A stretch of 64,000 nt of DNA from Elusimicrobiota bacterium. GTDB taxonomy: Bacteria > Elusimicrobiota > Elusimicrobia > UBA1565 > UBA9628. This document shows, one piece after another, positions 8,575 to 16,792 of this stretch. The DNA lies in assembly GCA_003151975.1 (NCBI GenBank), contig PLZD01000032.1, positions 171,771 to 235,770 on the forward strand, read 5' to 3'. Made by a program: the position numbers and the translations under genes. How positions within the stretch are numbered: position 1 is the stretch's first letter; every line of letters starts with the position of its first letter. The notes beneath the pieces are model-generated. The model was not told where the DNA came from and made no database searches. It saw only the letters and a program-made list of their open reading frames with translations.

Positions 8575-9233
8575 TTGGTCTGGTCGAAGTGGCGGGTCTT
8601 GAACTGCGAGAGGACTTCGGGCAGGGTGCGGCGCGGCGTGTCGTAAAGGCAGAGCAGGCGGTCGCCTTCCTCGGCCATCGCCTTGACCGACTTGCGGATC
8701 AGCGCCTGGTCGAGCTTGCGCACGAAAAGGAAGGACGGCCCGTAGTAAAAAGGCAGGGCAAGCTCCGTGAAGATCTTCTGGAACCACGACGGCGTCGTCG
8801 TCAGCAGAGAGAACTCGCGGCCGTCGGTGATGATGACCTGCGAGGCGGCGCAGCCGTGCTCGGGCTTGCGGGGCGGGTAAAGCTCCGTGATCTGGGCGGA
8901 TGCGACCTTGGCTTTCGGCGCGCCCTTGCCGGGCTTTTTCTTCGGCGAGTTGTAGTAATGCAGCCAGTAGCCGCCCATGTCGGTCGCCATCGACGCCACG
9001 GCGGCCTCGACGGAGGCTTGATCGACGCGGCTCACGAAGAGAACGGGATTGCCGAAGTGCCAGCCTTTTTTGTCCTTCTCGATCCAGAGCGCGGGCTGAT
9101 CGGGCGTGGCCGCCGTGAAGACGGACTCCTTCCCGTCCTCGAAATGGACGGAAATCTCGGATTGCGCGCTTTCAGGCTTGAGCTTGGATGCCGGGCCAGC
9201 GAGCCTGACTTCCGTCACCCGGGGCATGGGCAT
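8568..9233 (-). CDS. Internally duplicated protein of unknown function
   Basis: 221 residues, no signal peptide, not recognised. It contains two copies of a domain of about 80 residues. Copy 1 runs from ISVHFEDGKESVFTAATPDQ through FGNPVLFVSRVDQASVEAAVASMA to GGYWLHYYNSP. Copy 2 runs from QVIITDGREFSLLTTTPSWF through YYGPSFLFVRKLDQALIRKSVKAMA to DRLLCLYDTP. A Lys/Pro-rich joint (KKKPGKGAPKAK) links them. The ATG is 6 nt after TAGAAT (9245-9240), which predicts a leaderless transcript. Being apparently cytoplasmic sets it apart from its exported neighbours. Confidence 0.7.
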   Translation of the reverse strand: MPMPRVTEVRLAGPASKLKPESAQSEISVHFEDGKESVFTAATPDQPALWIEKDKKGWHFGNPVLFVSRVDQASVEAAVASMATDMGGYWLHYYNSPKKKPGKGAPKAKVASAQITELYPPRKPEHGCAASQVIITDGREFSLLTTTPSWFQKIFTELALPFYYGPSFLFVRKLDQALIRKSVKAMAEEGDRLLCLYDTPRRTLPEVLSQFKTRHFDQTKA

Positions 9234-9276
9234 GGCGGGATTCTAGCAATTTTCCCAGGGAAGACTAGGGGCCGCC

Positions 9277-9939
9277 CTACTTGAGCCTGTAGGAATTGCC
9301 CTCGCGCCACTGGCTCTCGGCGAGGAGGAAGTCGGTGAAGCGCTTGTTGGCGGCCTCGAGCGTCTTGCGCTTGGCCGGGTCCTTCTCCTTGTCGAGGAGC
9401 TGCATGATGTCGGGAGTCTTGGAATCCTGAGAGATCTTGTAGAGCGCCATCTCGGAGCCGTTGTCGAGCCAGAGATGGAACTGGTCGGCGAGAATGGCGT
9501 CCTTCCAGCCGTTGAGCGGCTCGATGACGGGCAGCTTCTTGGCGTCGCCGCCGAGCTCGAGCCAGGTCCGCGTGCCCATGCTGAGAGCCATGTACTGGCG
9601 CTCGGCGCAGTCGGGCATGTCGGCGAGCATGAGTGTGGTGACTTTCTCGGCGATGAAGACCGAGAGCACGCGCGGATAATCGGGAAGCTTGGCGTCGAGC
9701 TGGATTTTCACCGCGTGGTCCTTGGCGTACTCGGCGATCGGACCCGCGACTTCGTTGCCGTCGTTCATCGCGATCAGCGCCGCGTCGATCTTGGCTTGGT
9801 CCTTGTAGGTCTTGGACGCGGCCTGCTGCTGCTGGTTGACGTCGTCCTTGCCGGCGTTGAGCTTGTCGGAGAATTCGTCCGCGAGTACGGGAGAAGCGGC
9901 GAGAGCGGCGAGGACGGCGAGCGTGATCGGCTTGATCAT
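9277..9939 (-). CDS. Small secreted/periplasmic protein, unknown
   Basis: 220 residues. A longer in-frame reading to 10050 exists, but the ATG at 9939 is preceded by a GGAG Shine-Dalgarno and opens a clean signal peptide (MIKPITLAVLAALAASPVLA). The mature part is mostly helical and acidic with no family I recognise (EFSDKLNAGKDDVNQQQQAA at the N-terminus). It is the last gene of a three-gene operon, 10 bp after the HAD protein gene, so it may work with the exported HAD proteins. Confidence 0.7.
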   Translation of the reverse strand: MIKPITLAVLAALAASPVLADEFSDKLNAGKDDVNQQQQAASKTYKDQAKIDAALIAMNDGNEVAGPIAEYAKDHAVKIQLDAKLPDYPRVLSVFIAEKVTTLMLADMPDCAERQYMALSMGTRTWLELGGDAKKLPVIEPLNGWKDAILADQFHLWLDNGSEMALYKISQDSKTPDIMQLLDKEKDPAKRKTLEAANKRFTDFLLAESQWREGNSYRLK

Positions 9940-9949
9940 GGTATCTCCG

Positions 9950-11704
9950 TTAGAAGGGCCAAGTGTTGGTGGGCACGCCGCGCATGTCCTGCTGTAGCTG
10001 CTGCTCCATCTGAGCGGCGTAATCGGCCAGACCGTGAGCCAAAAGGACATAAGCGCCGACCATCGCCGCCGCCAGCGCGATGACCGCGAGGACCTTGACG
10101 ATGTCGGACGCCGGGGAAGGCGCCGGCTTTCGCGCGGCCTCGATGAGGATCTGCGCGGTCTGGTCCGGACCCTTCGTGCCGAGCACCCAGCCGTCCTTCA
10201 TGCGCGGGTCGCCGGTCATACCGACGCTGAGCATCGTCATGCCCATGTTGCCGTGCTCCATGTTGGCATCGGTGCGATTTCCCGTCAAAGGAATGTCCTG
10301 GCCGGAAAGCGCGGCGCCGAGCTTGAGCGCCCACGGCTCCAGCTTGCCCTTCACGCCCGTCAGCTGGGTCGGCTTGACCGGGGCGTACATGCTGTCGCCC
10401 ATCGCGAGCATTTTCTTGCCCTGGAGCTTCTTGACCTCGATGATGCGCTCGACGGCCAACGCCTTGGTGAGCTTCGAGAAAGTAATGTAAGGAGGCAGCG
10501 AAGGATCCTTCGCCATGCGGCCTTCGACTTCATACTCGAGCCCGCGGCTCTTGAGCTCTGCCTCAAACAGATGCGCCATCTTCTTAACGGTGGCTTCCGG
10601 CGTGCCGCCCTTGAAGATCAGCGTGTGGCCGTAGGGATTGGAGCCCCCGGGATTTTTCGCCTCGATCTCGGTGCCGTTGGCCGCGAGCTGGGACTTGACG
10701 ACCTCGGCCGCTTCGTTGATGAGCGGGCGCTGCGCCTCGGGGAGCGAGGGCTCCTCGAAAATGAGTTGAGGCTTGCCGTCCTTGTCGAACTCGTAAATCT
10801 TGCCGCCTCCGTTGGTGGCGACGATGAGGCCCTGGCTCTTGTTCTCATGGAGCGAAGCGAAGCTATCGAGGGCTCCGAGCGTAGACCCGCCCGGGCGCGA
10901 CTTGTCGGGACGGTCGGTGATCGCGGCGAAGACCTTGCCCGCGGAGAGCACGCCTTCGACGTTCTCGGCCTGCGAGCGCGGCAGAACGGTGTTCCACTTC
11001 GTCAGCGTGTCGTCGATGTCGGAGAAGACGACGTCGGCGTTGCGCGCCTTGTCCTCTATGATCTTCTTGGTGAGCTCGGGGCTGGCCGGCGGCATGGAGT
11101 AGACGGCGCCGAAATGCGTCGCGATCGCGGCCAGCGCCCAGCGCGTGGCCTTGTAGCGGAGCATGCTGTTGATCGGCGTCGGGCCCTTGGCTTTCTCGGT
11201 CGAAGACGGCGGAGCGGCGGGAGCCGAGGACTTCGCGCCGTCGTTCTTGGCGAGCGTCGGCGTGCCGGAACCGAGGCCGGTCGCGGCGACGACGGGGTCG
11301 GCGGAACCGCCGGAAATATTTTCTGACTTACCGCCTTGCAGGATCGTGGTCGCGTTCTGCGACGCGCCCGCGGAGGCTTCGGAGCCGGTCTCTGGCTTAG
11401 CGATGGCCTCGAGCTGAGGCGCGACGCTCTGAGAAATCTGCGTCACCGCATCAGGCTGCTTGGCTTCGGGAGTCGCTTGAATCTGGGGAATCGCCGTGAC
11501 CGCCGCCGAGGGGATCTCGGCCGCGGTGTTGATGGTCGGAACGCTCGTCGGCAGGATGGTCACGCCGATGATCCCGGGGCCCATGGGGACCATCTTCGGA
11601 ATCTCGGGGACGGCTCCCTCTTTGAATTCAATCGCGCCGGCGATGACCGGCGAGAGAAGCGAGAGGATCACGAAAAGGGCGAGGTTCTTGCGAAGGCTGA
11701 TCAT
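9950..11704 (-). CDS. Exported HAD-superfamily phosphatase-like protein with linker and C-terminal TM
   Basis: 584 residues: signal peptide, then an isoleucine/proline-rich linker (to about 190), then a Cof/sucrose-phosphatase-type HAD domain. Motif I is DIDDTLT (about 226), motif II lies around AITDRP, and the late motif is MGDSMYAP (about 433), with basic residues before it (LTKALAVERII). Both nucleophile-region aspartates are present, so phosphohydrolase activity is plausible. A C-terminal helix (VIALAAAMVGAYVLLAHG) would anchor it. The ATG is preceded by GGAG 7 nt upstream and follows the stop of the HAD-MFS gene by 4 bp, so the two are co-transcribed. Confidence 0.8.
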   Translation of the reverse strand: MISLRKNLALFVILSLLSPVIAGAIEFKEGAVPEIPKMVPMGPGIIGVTILPTSVPTINTAAEIPSAAVTAIPQIQATPEAKQPDAVTQISQSVAPQLEAIAKPETGSEASAGASQNATTILQGGKSENISGGSADPVVAATGLGSGTPTLAKNDGAKSSAPAAPPSSTEKAKGPTPINSMLRYKATRWALAAIATHFGAVYSMPPASPELTKKIIEDKARNADVVFSDIDDTLTKWNTVLPRSQAENVEGVLSAGKVFAAITDRPDKSRPGGSTLGALDSFASLHENKSQGLIVATNGGGKIYEFDKDGKPQLIFEEPSLPEAQRPLINEAAEVVKSQLAANGTEIEAKNPGGSNPYGHTLIFKGGTPEATVKKMAHLFEAELKSRGLEYEVEGRMAKDPSLPPYITFSKLTKALAVERIIEVKKLQGKKMLAMGDSMYAPVKPTQLTGVKGKLEPWALKLGAALSGQDIPLTGNRTDANMEHGNMGMTMLSVGMTGDPRMKDGWVLGTKGPDQTAQILIEAARKPAPSPASDIVKVLAVIALAAAMVGAYVLLAHGLADYAAQMEQQLQQDMRGVPTNTWPF

Positions 11705-11708
11705 TATT

Positions 11709-14700
11709 TCACTCCGTGATTACCGGCGCGGGAGGCGCGTCCGGCGTTTTCTTTGCTTCGGGGGCCGCATTGCTCTTGCGCTTGAAAATGGTCGGGGAAA
11801 TTCCGGGGAGACGGCCGGCCGTGCGCCAGAAATAGCCGCCGATGACGACGTTGAGTATGCCGAGGATGGCGAGCACGGCGGGGTAAGCGGGATTGAGAAA
11901 GCCGCTGGCGATCGTCAACAGGGCGTAGCCTGTTGAGATCGCGGCGTTGAAGAAGGCGCCCTGCACGCCGGTCACCTTGCTGTTCTCGCTGCGCTCGGTG
12001 TTGGACATGAGGTAGCTGATGAGGCTGACGAAATTGGGGCCGTTGACGAAGCCGGCGGCCAGCAGGCTCAAGAGCATCGCGGTCTTGATCGTCAAGAACG
12101 GAATCAAAGCGGGCCAGCTCCACACGACGAAGGGCAGCCAGACCGCGACGAAACCCACGCCGGCGCCCTTGATCCAGCCGCGGTCGGTGATGCGGGTGGC
12201 GAGATAGATGAGCCCCGCGGCAGCGGCCATCGCGGCGACCGCGACGCCGACGCCCCCGAGCAAAGTGCCCGCGACGAAAATTTTGGTGGCGGCGAACAAC
12301 CCGGCCAAGGCCACCACGGCGCCCTGGGCGATGCGCGTCGTGTTCACCGTCTTGCCGCCGATCTTAAAGGAGGGGAGCGTCGTGCGCGCCACGGTCGAGA
12401 GCAGGCTGCCGAAGAACAGCGCGCCCAGGAATTGGCCGGCCAGCTCAAGCTTCCCACCCGAGCCCGCGAGGACCTCGGCGACGTGCGGAGCGGCGATGAG
12501 ATACAGCGGATAATACATCAAAGTGCTCAGCGACATGAGTCCGATCGACTTGAGCGAGCGTCCCTGGTAGGCCTTGAGCTCGGCGCGCGCGGCGGTGAGT
12601 TCTGCCTCGCCGGCGGGGCCCTTGGCCTCGAGATCTGAGATCTTTTGCGTCAGCGCGTTCTCGGCGTCGGTGACTTTGGCGGTCTTGCCCGCGCGCAACG
12701 CCTTGTAGCCGTCGGTGCGGGTGATCCAGTAGATCAGCGCGCCGACGATGGGCAGCGGGGCGGTGAGCGAGGAGTGCGCTTTCAGGAACGCCGCCGCGGC
12801 GGCAATCAGCTTGCCGCCCGCTCCGGCAGCCGCCAGCGCCGGCAAGCCCCAGGTGAGTCCCGCGAAGAGTCCGACGGCGAGGCCGAGCGCCAGCATCGGC
12901 TTCCACGACTTCTTGAAGAAATCCTTGGCCTGAGTTTTCAAGGGAACCTTGGCCTGAGCCGGCGCGGCGCCCGCGGCGGGCGCGCCCTGAGTCAGCTTCG
13001 TGTTCGGGATCAAAAGCCACGTGAGAGGCAAAACGATGAGGGCGTTGAGCGCGGCCGCTCCCGCGAAGATCGTAAATGGGCTCATCATGTCGGCAAACCG
13101 GCCGACGTGCGCCCAGATGCCGAGCAGCACCTGCACCAGCGGGAACATCATGAACATCACGCCATTGATGTTGCCGATCTGCTTGGAAGGGAAAAGCGCG
13201 GGCAAAAATGAGCCGCTGGTCGTCATGATGGAAGAGAGCAGGAAGCCCTCCGCCAGCGCGCCGACGAGCAGCGCGCCCATGCCGACGGGACCGAACAGAT
13301 GAATCAGGGGAAGCGCCGAGAGCGAGAGGATGCGCAGCGCGGTGTTGATGACCATCGCGTTGCGCGCGCCCATGGTCTTGAAGATATTTCCCATGATGTT
13401 GGCGGCCGCGATGCCGGCCATGGGCGAGAGCGACATGAGGATTCCGTAGCCCGTCCAACCGACCACGGGGACCGCCACGCCGACGAAAGCCAAAGTCACG
13501 AGCATGTAAGCGGCCATGCTGATGACGCTCGGCACGATGTTGCCGAGCAAAGTCTTCACGTTGATCGGATCGTCGGGCCCGGGAGCCTTCGGGCCCTCCT
13601 GGTTCCACTTGCCCTTGAGCCAAGAGAGAAGGCCCGTCGCGCGAGCGGCGACCGTCGGTTGAGCAGGCAAGGGCTTAGCGATGGCCTGCGCGATCTCAAC
13701 GGCGGCGTCGTGCCCCAGCGAATTCCAAACGAAAAGATTGTCGATGCGCGGGTCGGCCGTGCCGCCGACGGCCAGCGCCAGCGCTCCGGGAGCGCCCCGG
13801 GTCATCGCGCTGTCGACGCTCCGGTTTTCGCCGAAGAAATAGTCGCCGACCAGCACGGTCCCGGACGCACGACCCTTCGCCCCCAGCACGGCCTTGACCC
13901 CGTCGGACTTGTCGTACTTCGTGACGAACAGCATCGCGGGGCTGCCGTTGCGCGCGGGCCAAGCCAGGATCTGGCCCTTGATGCCGAGCTTCGCGAGAGT
14001 CCCCTTGAAATCCGCGGCGGCGTCTTCCAGGTTCACGCCGCCGCGGACGTACAAGGTGTAGGAATAATCGTCGGTCCGGCTGAATTGACCGTTGTAGAGC
14101 TCGGTGCCGAACTTGAAGCGCAAGGTCGACGAGGCCGACTTGAGCAGGGCGAGCTCGTTCTGGGTCCACGGCTCGTTCTCGCGGTCAATGACGGGCTGGT
14201 CTCCTTTATAATGGAAAGCGCGGGCGCCGAAATCGGGAAGGACGCTGAAGCTGGCCTTCTGCTCAGGGGTAAGCGTCGCAAGCTTGTCTTCGATGCGGCT
14301 CTCGCCCGATTCGCGCGAGAGGTAGGGCCTTCCGGTCAAGATCGTGGTCCGCACGCCGGCGTCGGCCATGGCCTTCAGGGCCGCTCCGGTCTCGACGCTG
14401 GCTTTCTCGCCGTGCTTCTCCCAGGTTTCGTCCCAGTCGAAAATGGCGTTCTTGGGCTTGGTCGTAGAAAGCTTGGCGAGGATTTCCTGCTTATGCTCTT
14501 CTGAAATCGTGGGCAGGCTCACGAGCTTGCCTTTGGCGGCCAGCTCGCGCAGCGCCTGGCGGCGAACCTCGTAGTCCTGCGCGTCACCGACGGGCTTAAC
14601 CGTTCCGATCTCTTCCAGCGCGAGCTTGGCCGGGTCGTCGCTGCGGTTGGCGATCGCCTTGACCGCCGACATCCGCTGGGCGGAGGGCTTCGTCTTATCG

Positions 14701-15284
14701 GAGGCGATCGTCTGAAGTTCGCTAACGGAAAGCTGTGAGAGGCCCGAGACCGCGTCCTGCGCGGCGACGACTGAGACCGAAGCGTCGGATTCTTTCTTGG
14801 AACCGGACCAGAACCAGGAGAGTATGCCGCCCTTCGCGTCGCCCTTCGCGCCCTCGATTGCCTCGACGCCGGTGCGCAAAGTCGTCTCGGCGATCGGCCG
14901 GTCGACCGCGCCGCTGCCGGGATTGTTTTGTCCGGCGGTCTCGGGAAGCTGATTGGTCGACGGGGCCTGGGTCAGCCCAGAAACGGCCGCAGGCAAAACG
15001 GGGATGACGGCGTTAGGGCCGATCTGCGATCCGGGGATGGCGACCTCGGGAATTCCGGTCTGCGGTATGCCGGTCTGGAGGGTCGGAATGCCCGCGCCCG
15101 GAATCTCGATGCCGCCCGTCTTGATCGCAGGAAGGTCGAGCGCCGGGATGACCTTGATGTTGAGATTCTTGGGGGCGCCGCCTTCGAAGTCCGCCGCGAC
15201 GGCCTGGTAACAGGGAAGGCCGGGGGACGCCACTATGAGGCTGGCGGCCACCAGCGCGGCTGTGAGGCGAGAGGATCGTCTCAT
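11709..15284 (-). CDS. Exported HAD domain fused to MFS-like transporter
   Basis: 1,191 residues. Signal region MRRSSRLTAALVAASLIVASPGLPCYQAVAAD shares the GxPCYQAxA stretch with the MFS-ATP-grasp protein encoded at 31023-36026. A linker rich in IPxL-type repeats runs to about 130. A helical region of about 100 residues follows, then a HAD domain with motif I FDWDETW (about 279; the DxDxT pattern is kept) and TILTGRPYLS as motif II. From about residue 565 to 1165 there are about 12 hydrophobic helices in two halves with an MFS-like charge pattern (MGNIFKTMGARNAM). A phosphatase and a carrier on one chain suggest coupling of dephosphorylation with transport, but this is inference. I chose the ATG 7 nt after TATAAT; a longer reading to 15335 would overlap the promoter. 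Confidence 0.8.
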   Translation of the reverse strand: MRRSSRLTAALVAASLIVASPGLPCYQAVAADFEGGAPKNLNIKVIPALDLPAIKTGGIEIPGAGIPTLQTGIPQTGIPEVAIPGSQIGPNAVIPVLPAAVSGLTQAPSTNQLPETAGQNNPGSGAVDRPIAETTLRTGVEAIEGAKGDAKGGILSWFWSGSKKESDASVSVVAAQDAVSGLSQLSVSELQTIASDKTKPSAQRMSAVKAIANRSDDPAKLALEEIGTVKPVGDAQDYEVRRQALRELAAKGKLVSLPTISEEHKQEILAKLSTTKPKNAIFDWDETWEKHGEKASVETGAALKAMADAGVRTTILTGRPYLSRESGESRIEDKLATLTPEQKASFSVLPDFGARAFHYKGDQPVIDRENEPWTQNELALLKSASSTLRFKFGTELYNGQFSRTDDYSYTLYVRGGVNLEDAAADFKGTLAKLGIKGQILAWPARNGSPAMLFVTKYDKSDGVKAVLGAKGRASGTVLVGDYFFGENRSVDSAMTRGAPGALALAVGGTADPRIDNLFVWNSLGHDAAVEIAQAIAKPLPAQPTVAARATGLLSWLKGKWNQEGPKAPGPDDPINVKTLLGNIVPSVISMAAYMLVTLAFVGVAVPVVGWTGYGILMSLSPMAGIAAANIMGNIFKTMGARNAMVINTALRILSLSALPLIHLFGPVGMGALLVGALAEGFLLSSIMTTSGSFLPALFPSKQIGNINGVMFMMFPLVQVLLGIWAHVGRFADMMSPFTIFAGAAALNALIVLPLTWLLIPNTKLTQGAPAAGAAPAQAKVPLKTQAKDFFKKSWKPMLALGLAVGLFAGLTWGLPALAAAGAGGKLIAAAAAFLKAHSSLTAPLPIVGALIYWITRTDGYKALRAGKTAKVTDAENALTQKISDLEAKGPAGEAELTAARAELKAYQGRSLKSIGLMSLSTLMYYPLYLIAAPHVAEVLAGSGGKLELAGQFLGALFFGSLLSTVARTTLPSFKIGGKTVNTTRIAQGAVVALAGLFAATKIFVAGTLLGGVGVAVAAMAAAAGLIYLATRITDRGWIKGAGVGFVAVWLPFVVWSWPALIPFLTIKTAMLLSLLAAGFVNGPNFVSLISYLMSNTERSENSKVTGVQGAFFNAAISTGYALLTIASGFLNPAYPAVLAILGILNVVIGGYFWRTAGRLPGISPTIFKRKSNAAPEAKKTPDAPPAPVITE

Positions 15285-15291
15285 CCCCATC

Positions 15292-15372
15292 ATTATAAAG
15301 GAGGCGCCGTGTTTGCAGTTGGGTCCTAGGGGCACGCGGGACCCGGATTATGGCCCAGTGTTCTTGGGCCCA
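15292..15372 (-). promoter_or_regulatory. Three-site GGNCC promoter element of the HAD-MFS operon
   Basis: Distal GGGCCCA (about 15367), middle TGGGCCATAAT (about 15352), degenerate proximal site (about 15329), then 31 bp to a consensus -10 TATAAT (15297-15292). Three further GGNCC sites lie in the region, two beyond 15370 and one at 15322-15326, making this the densest cluster in the window. Confidence 0.5.
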
Positions 15373-15374
15373 GG

Positions 15375-15403
15375 ACCTAAGGCGAGGTCCTAGGCCGTGT
15401 CAA
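15375..15403 (-). promoter_or_regulatory. Possible second promoter upstream of the HAD-MFS operon
   Basis: TTGACA (15403-15398), 17 bp, TTAGGT (15380-15375). A second TTGACA lies at 15414-15409. The -10 is poor. Confidence 0.25.
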
Positions 15404-15447
15404 AGCGCTGTCAAAACCCCGTAAACCACCGAAGTTTCGCCCGCCGG

Positions 15448-16257
15448 TCAGAGGACTTTGAGCATCGCGCGCGCCATGCTCGGCATCAAAGTCGGACGCA
15501 GAAGCCGCGGGTCGTAGCGCGCGAGCCTGCGGTCGTTCTCGCGCAGGCAGATCTCGATCAAAGTCTTCGCGGAGATGTCGCCGAGGGAATCGGCGGCGCT
15601 CATCGTGAAATTATCCTCGGCCGAGCCGACGCGCAGCGCGGTCTTGATCCGGCTCCAGGTCTGAATGCCGACGGCCAGCGCCTCCTTGAAGGCGAAGGCC
15701 CCTCTCTCGAGCAAAGGCTGCTCCGAGCGCGTGTAGGCGACCCAATTGGCGTGGAAGATGATGTGCCGGGCCTCTTCCTGCATGATCGGCTCGAAAAGCA
15801 TCACGAGCTCCGGCGGGAAGATGCCGGAATCGCGCGCGAACGCGAAGAGCCCGAAGCCGAAGAACGAGTCGAAGCACTCGCCGTAGCCGACCTTGAGGAA
15901 GCCCCATTCGGGATCGTCGTGAGGCCGGACGTCGATCTTGGGGATTGGGATTCCGTAACGCCTGGTGAGACCGGCGAGCATCGCCGCGTGGCGGCCCTCC
16001 TCGAAGCCGTTCATCGCGATGGCTTCCTTGAAATCCGCGTCGCGAACCTTCCGGCCGAAGGTCTGCACGAGAAGCGCGGTCGACGCCTCGGTGCGGACGG
16101 CCTCCTCCCAGATCGGCAAGGATTTCAGGCGCGCGAGGTTCCCCGCGGAGAGCTCGGGGAACTTGATGTTTTCCGGTTCGAACTTGACGAAGGAGTCCGT
16201 GAAAAAGCGGCAGAGCAACTCCTTATGCTCGGCCGAGCCGACGCGAAGTTTCTCCAT
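15448..16257 (-). CDS. Ferritin-like di-iron protein
   Basis: 269 residues, soluble, all-helical. The ligand pattern of a ferritin-like carboxylate di-iron protein is visible: a Glu in RTEASTALLVQTFG, then NGFEEGRHAAML (ExxRH), a helix with GECFDSFFGFG, and MQEEARHIIFHANW (EExRH). It may be an oxygenase, oxidase or iron-storage variant; the exact reaction cannot be told. The ATG at 16257 has AAGGAG 4 nt upstream. A longer reading to 16563 overlaps the upstream gene and is rejected. It lies 8 bp after the Rrf2 gene, so the regulator probably controls it in response to iron, nitric oxide or redox state. Confidence 0.8.
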   Translation of the reverse strand: MEKLRVGSAEHKELLCRFFTDSFVKFEPENIKFPELSAGNLARLKSLPIWEEAVRTEASTALLVQTFGRKVRDADFKEAIAMNGFEEGRHAAMLAGLTRRYGIPIPKIDVRPHDDPEWGFLKVGYGECFDSFFGFGLFAFARDSGIFPPELVMLFEPIMQEEARHIIFHANWVAYTRSEQPLLERGAFAFKEALAVGIQTWSRIKTALRVGSAEDNFTMSAADSLGDISAKTLIEICLRENDRRLARYDPRLLRPTLMPSMARAMLKVL

Positions 16258-16265
16258 CTGTCTCC

Positions 16266-16727
16266 TTAAGCGTTGATACCCGACTTCACGTAGGGATGGC
16301 TGTCGAGCGACTGGACCATGTCCGCGAGGGTGACGCGGCCGAGGCTGGCGCGCAGGGCGTCCTCCGTCGAACGCAGCGAGCAGTAGACCTCGCAGGACTC
16401 CCCCTCGCAATGCTTCGAGGAGAAGAAAACGCAGTCCTCCCGAGAATAGGCGCCCTCGCAGGCCTCGATGATCGAGAGCAAGGTGATCTCGCGCGCGGGC
16501 CGGGTCAGACTGACGCCGCCCTTGGCGCCCTTGCGGGTCGAGACCAGGCCGGCGCGCGCGCATTGCGAAAAAATTTTAGACAGGAAGGACGCCGGAATCT
16601 CTTGGCTTCCCGCCAGGTCCGAGACCGCCACGGGCCGCGCCGCGCGGCCGCCGCTTTGGCGCGCCAAGCGGCTCATCGCGGCGATCGCGTACTCGCCCGC
16701 CTTCGTCAAATTGAGACATTTAGCCAT
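16266..16727 (-). CDS. Rrf2 family transcriptional regulator, probably Fe-S
   Basis: 153 residues with the Rrf2/IscR winged-helix layout: LTKAGEYAIAAMSRLAR, then the recognition helix IPASFLSKIFSQCARAGLV and the wing TRKGAKGGVSL. The C-terminal half carries clustered cysteines in CVFFSSKHCEGESCEVYC, which in this family bind a [2Fe-2S] cluster; the spacing differs from IscR. Upstream on the minus strand are TTGCGG (16762-16757), 17 bp, TATCCG (16739-16734) and 6 nt to the ATG. It leads a two-gene operon with the di-iron protein and could autoregulate. Confidence 0.9.
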   Translation of the reverse strand: MAKCLNLTKAGEYAIAAMSRLARQSGGRAARPVAVSDLAGSQEIPASFLSKIFSQCARAGLVSTRKGAKGGVSLTRPAREITLLSIIEACEGAYSREDCVFFSSKHCEGESCEVYCSLRSTEDALRASLGRVTLADMVQSLDSHPYVKSGINA

Positions 16728-16733
16728 TGATCG

Positions 16734-16762
16734 CGGATATAAACGATCTTTTTTGTCCGCAA
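16734..16762 (-). promoter_or_regulatory. Probable promoter of the Rrf2-ferritin-like operon
   Basis: TTGCGG, 17 bp spacer, TATCCG, then 6 nt to the ATG. Both boxes are imperfect, but spacing and position fit the leaderless pattern seen elsewhere in the window. Confidence 0.45.
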
Positions 16763-16792
16763 TCGCCGGTTATTGCAACACGACGGCCAGCG

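Noticed and set aside
15284..15335. Longer N-terminus for the HAD-MFS protein
   Set aside because: It would place the consensus TATAAT promoter inside the coding region and add residues without leader character.
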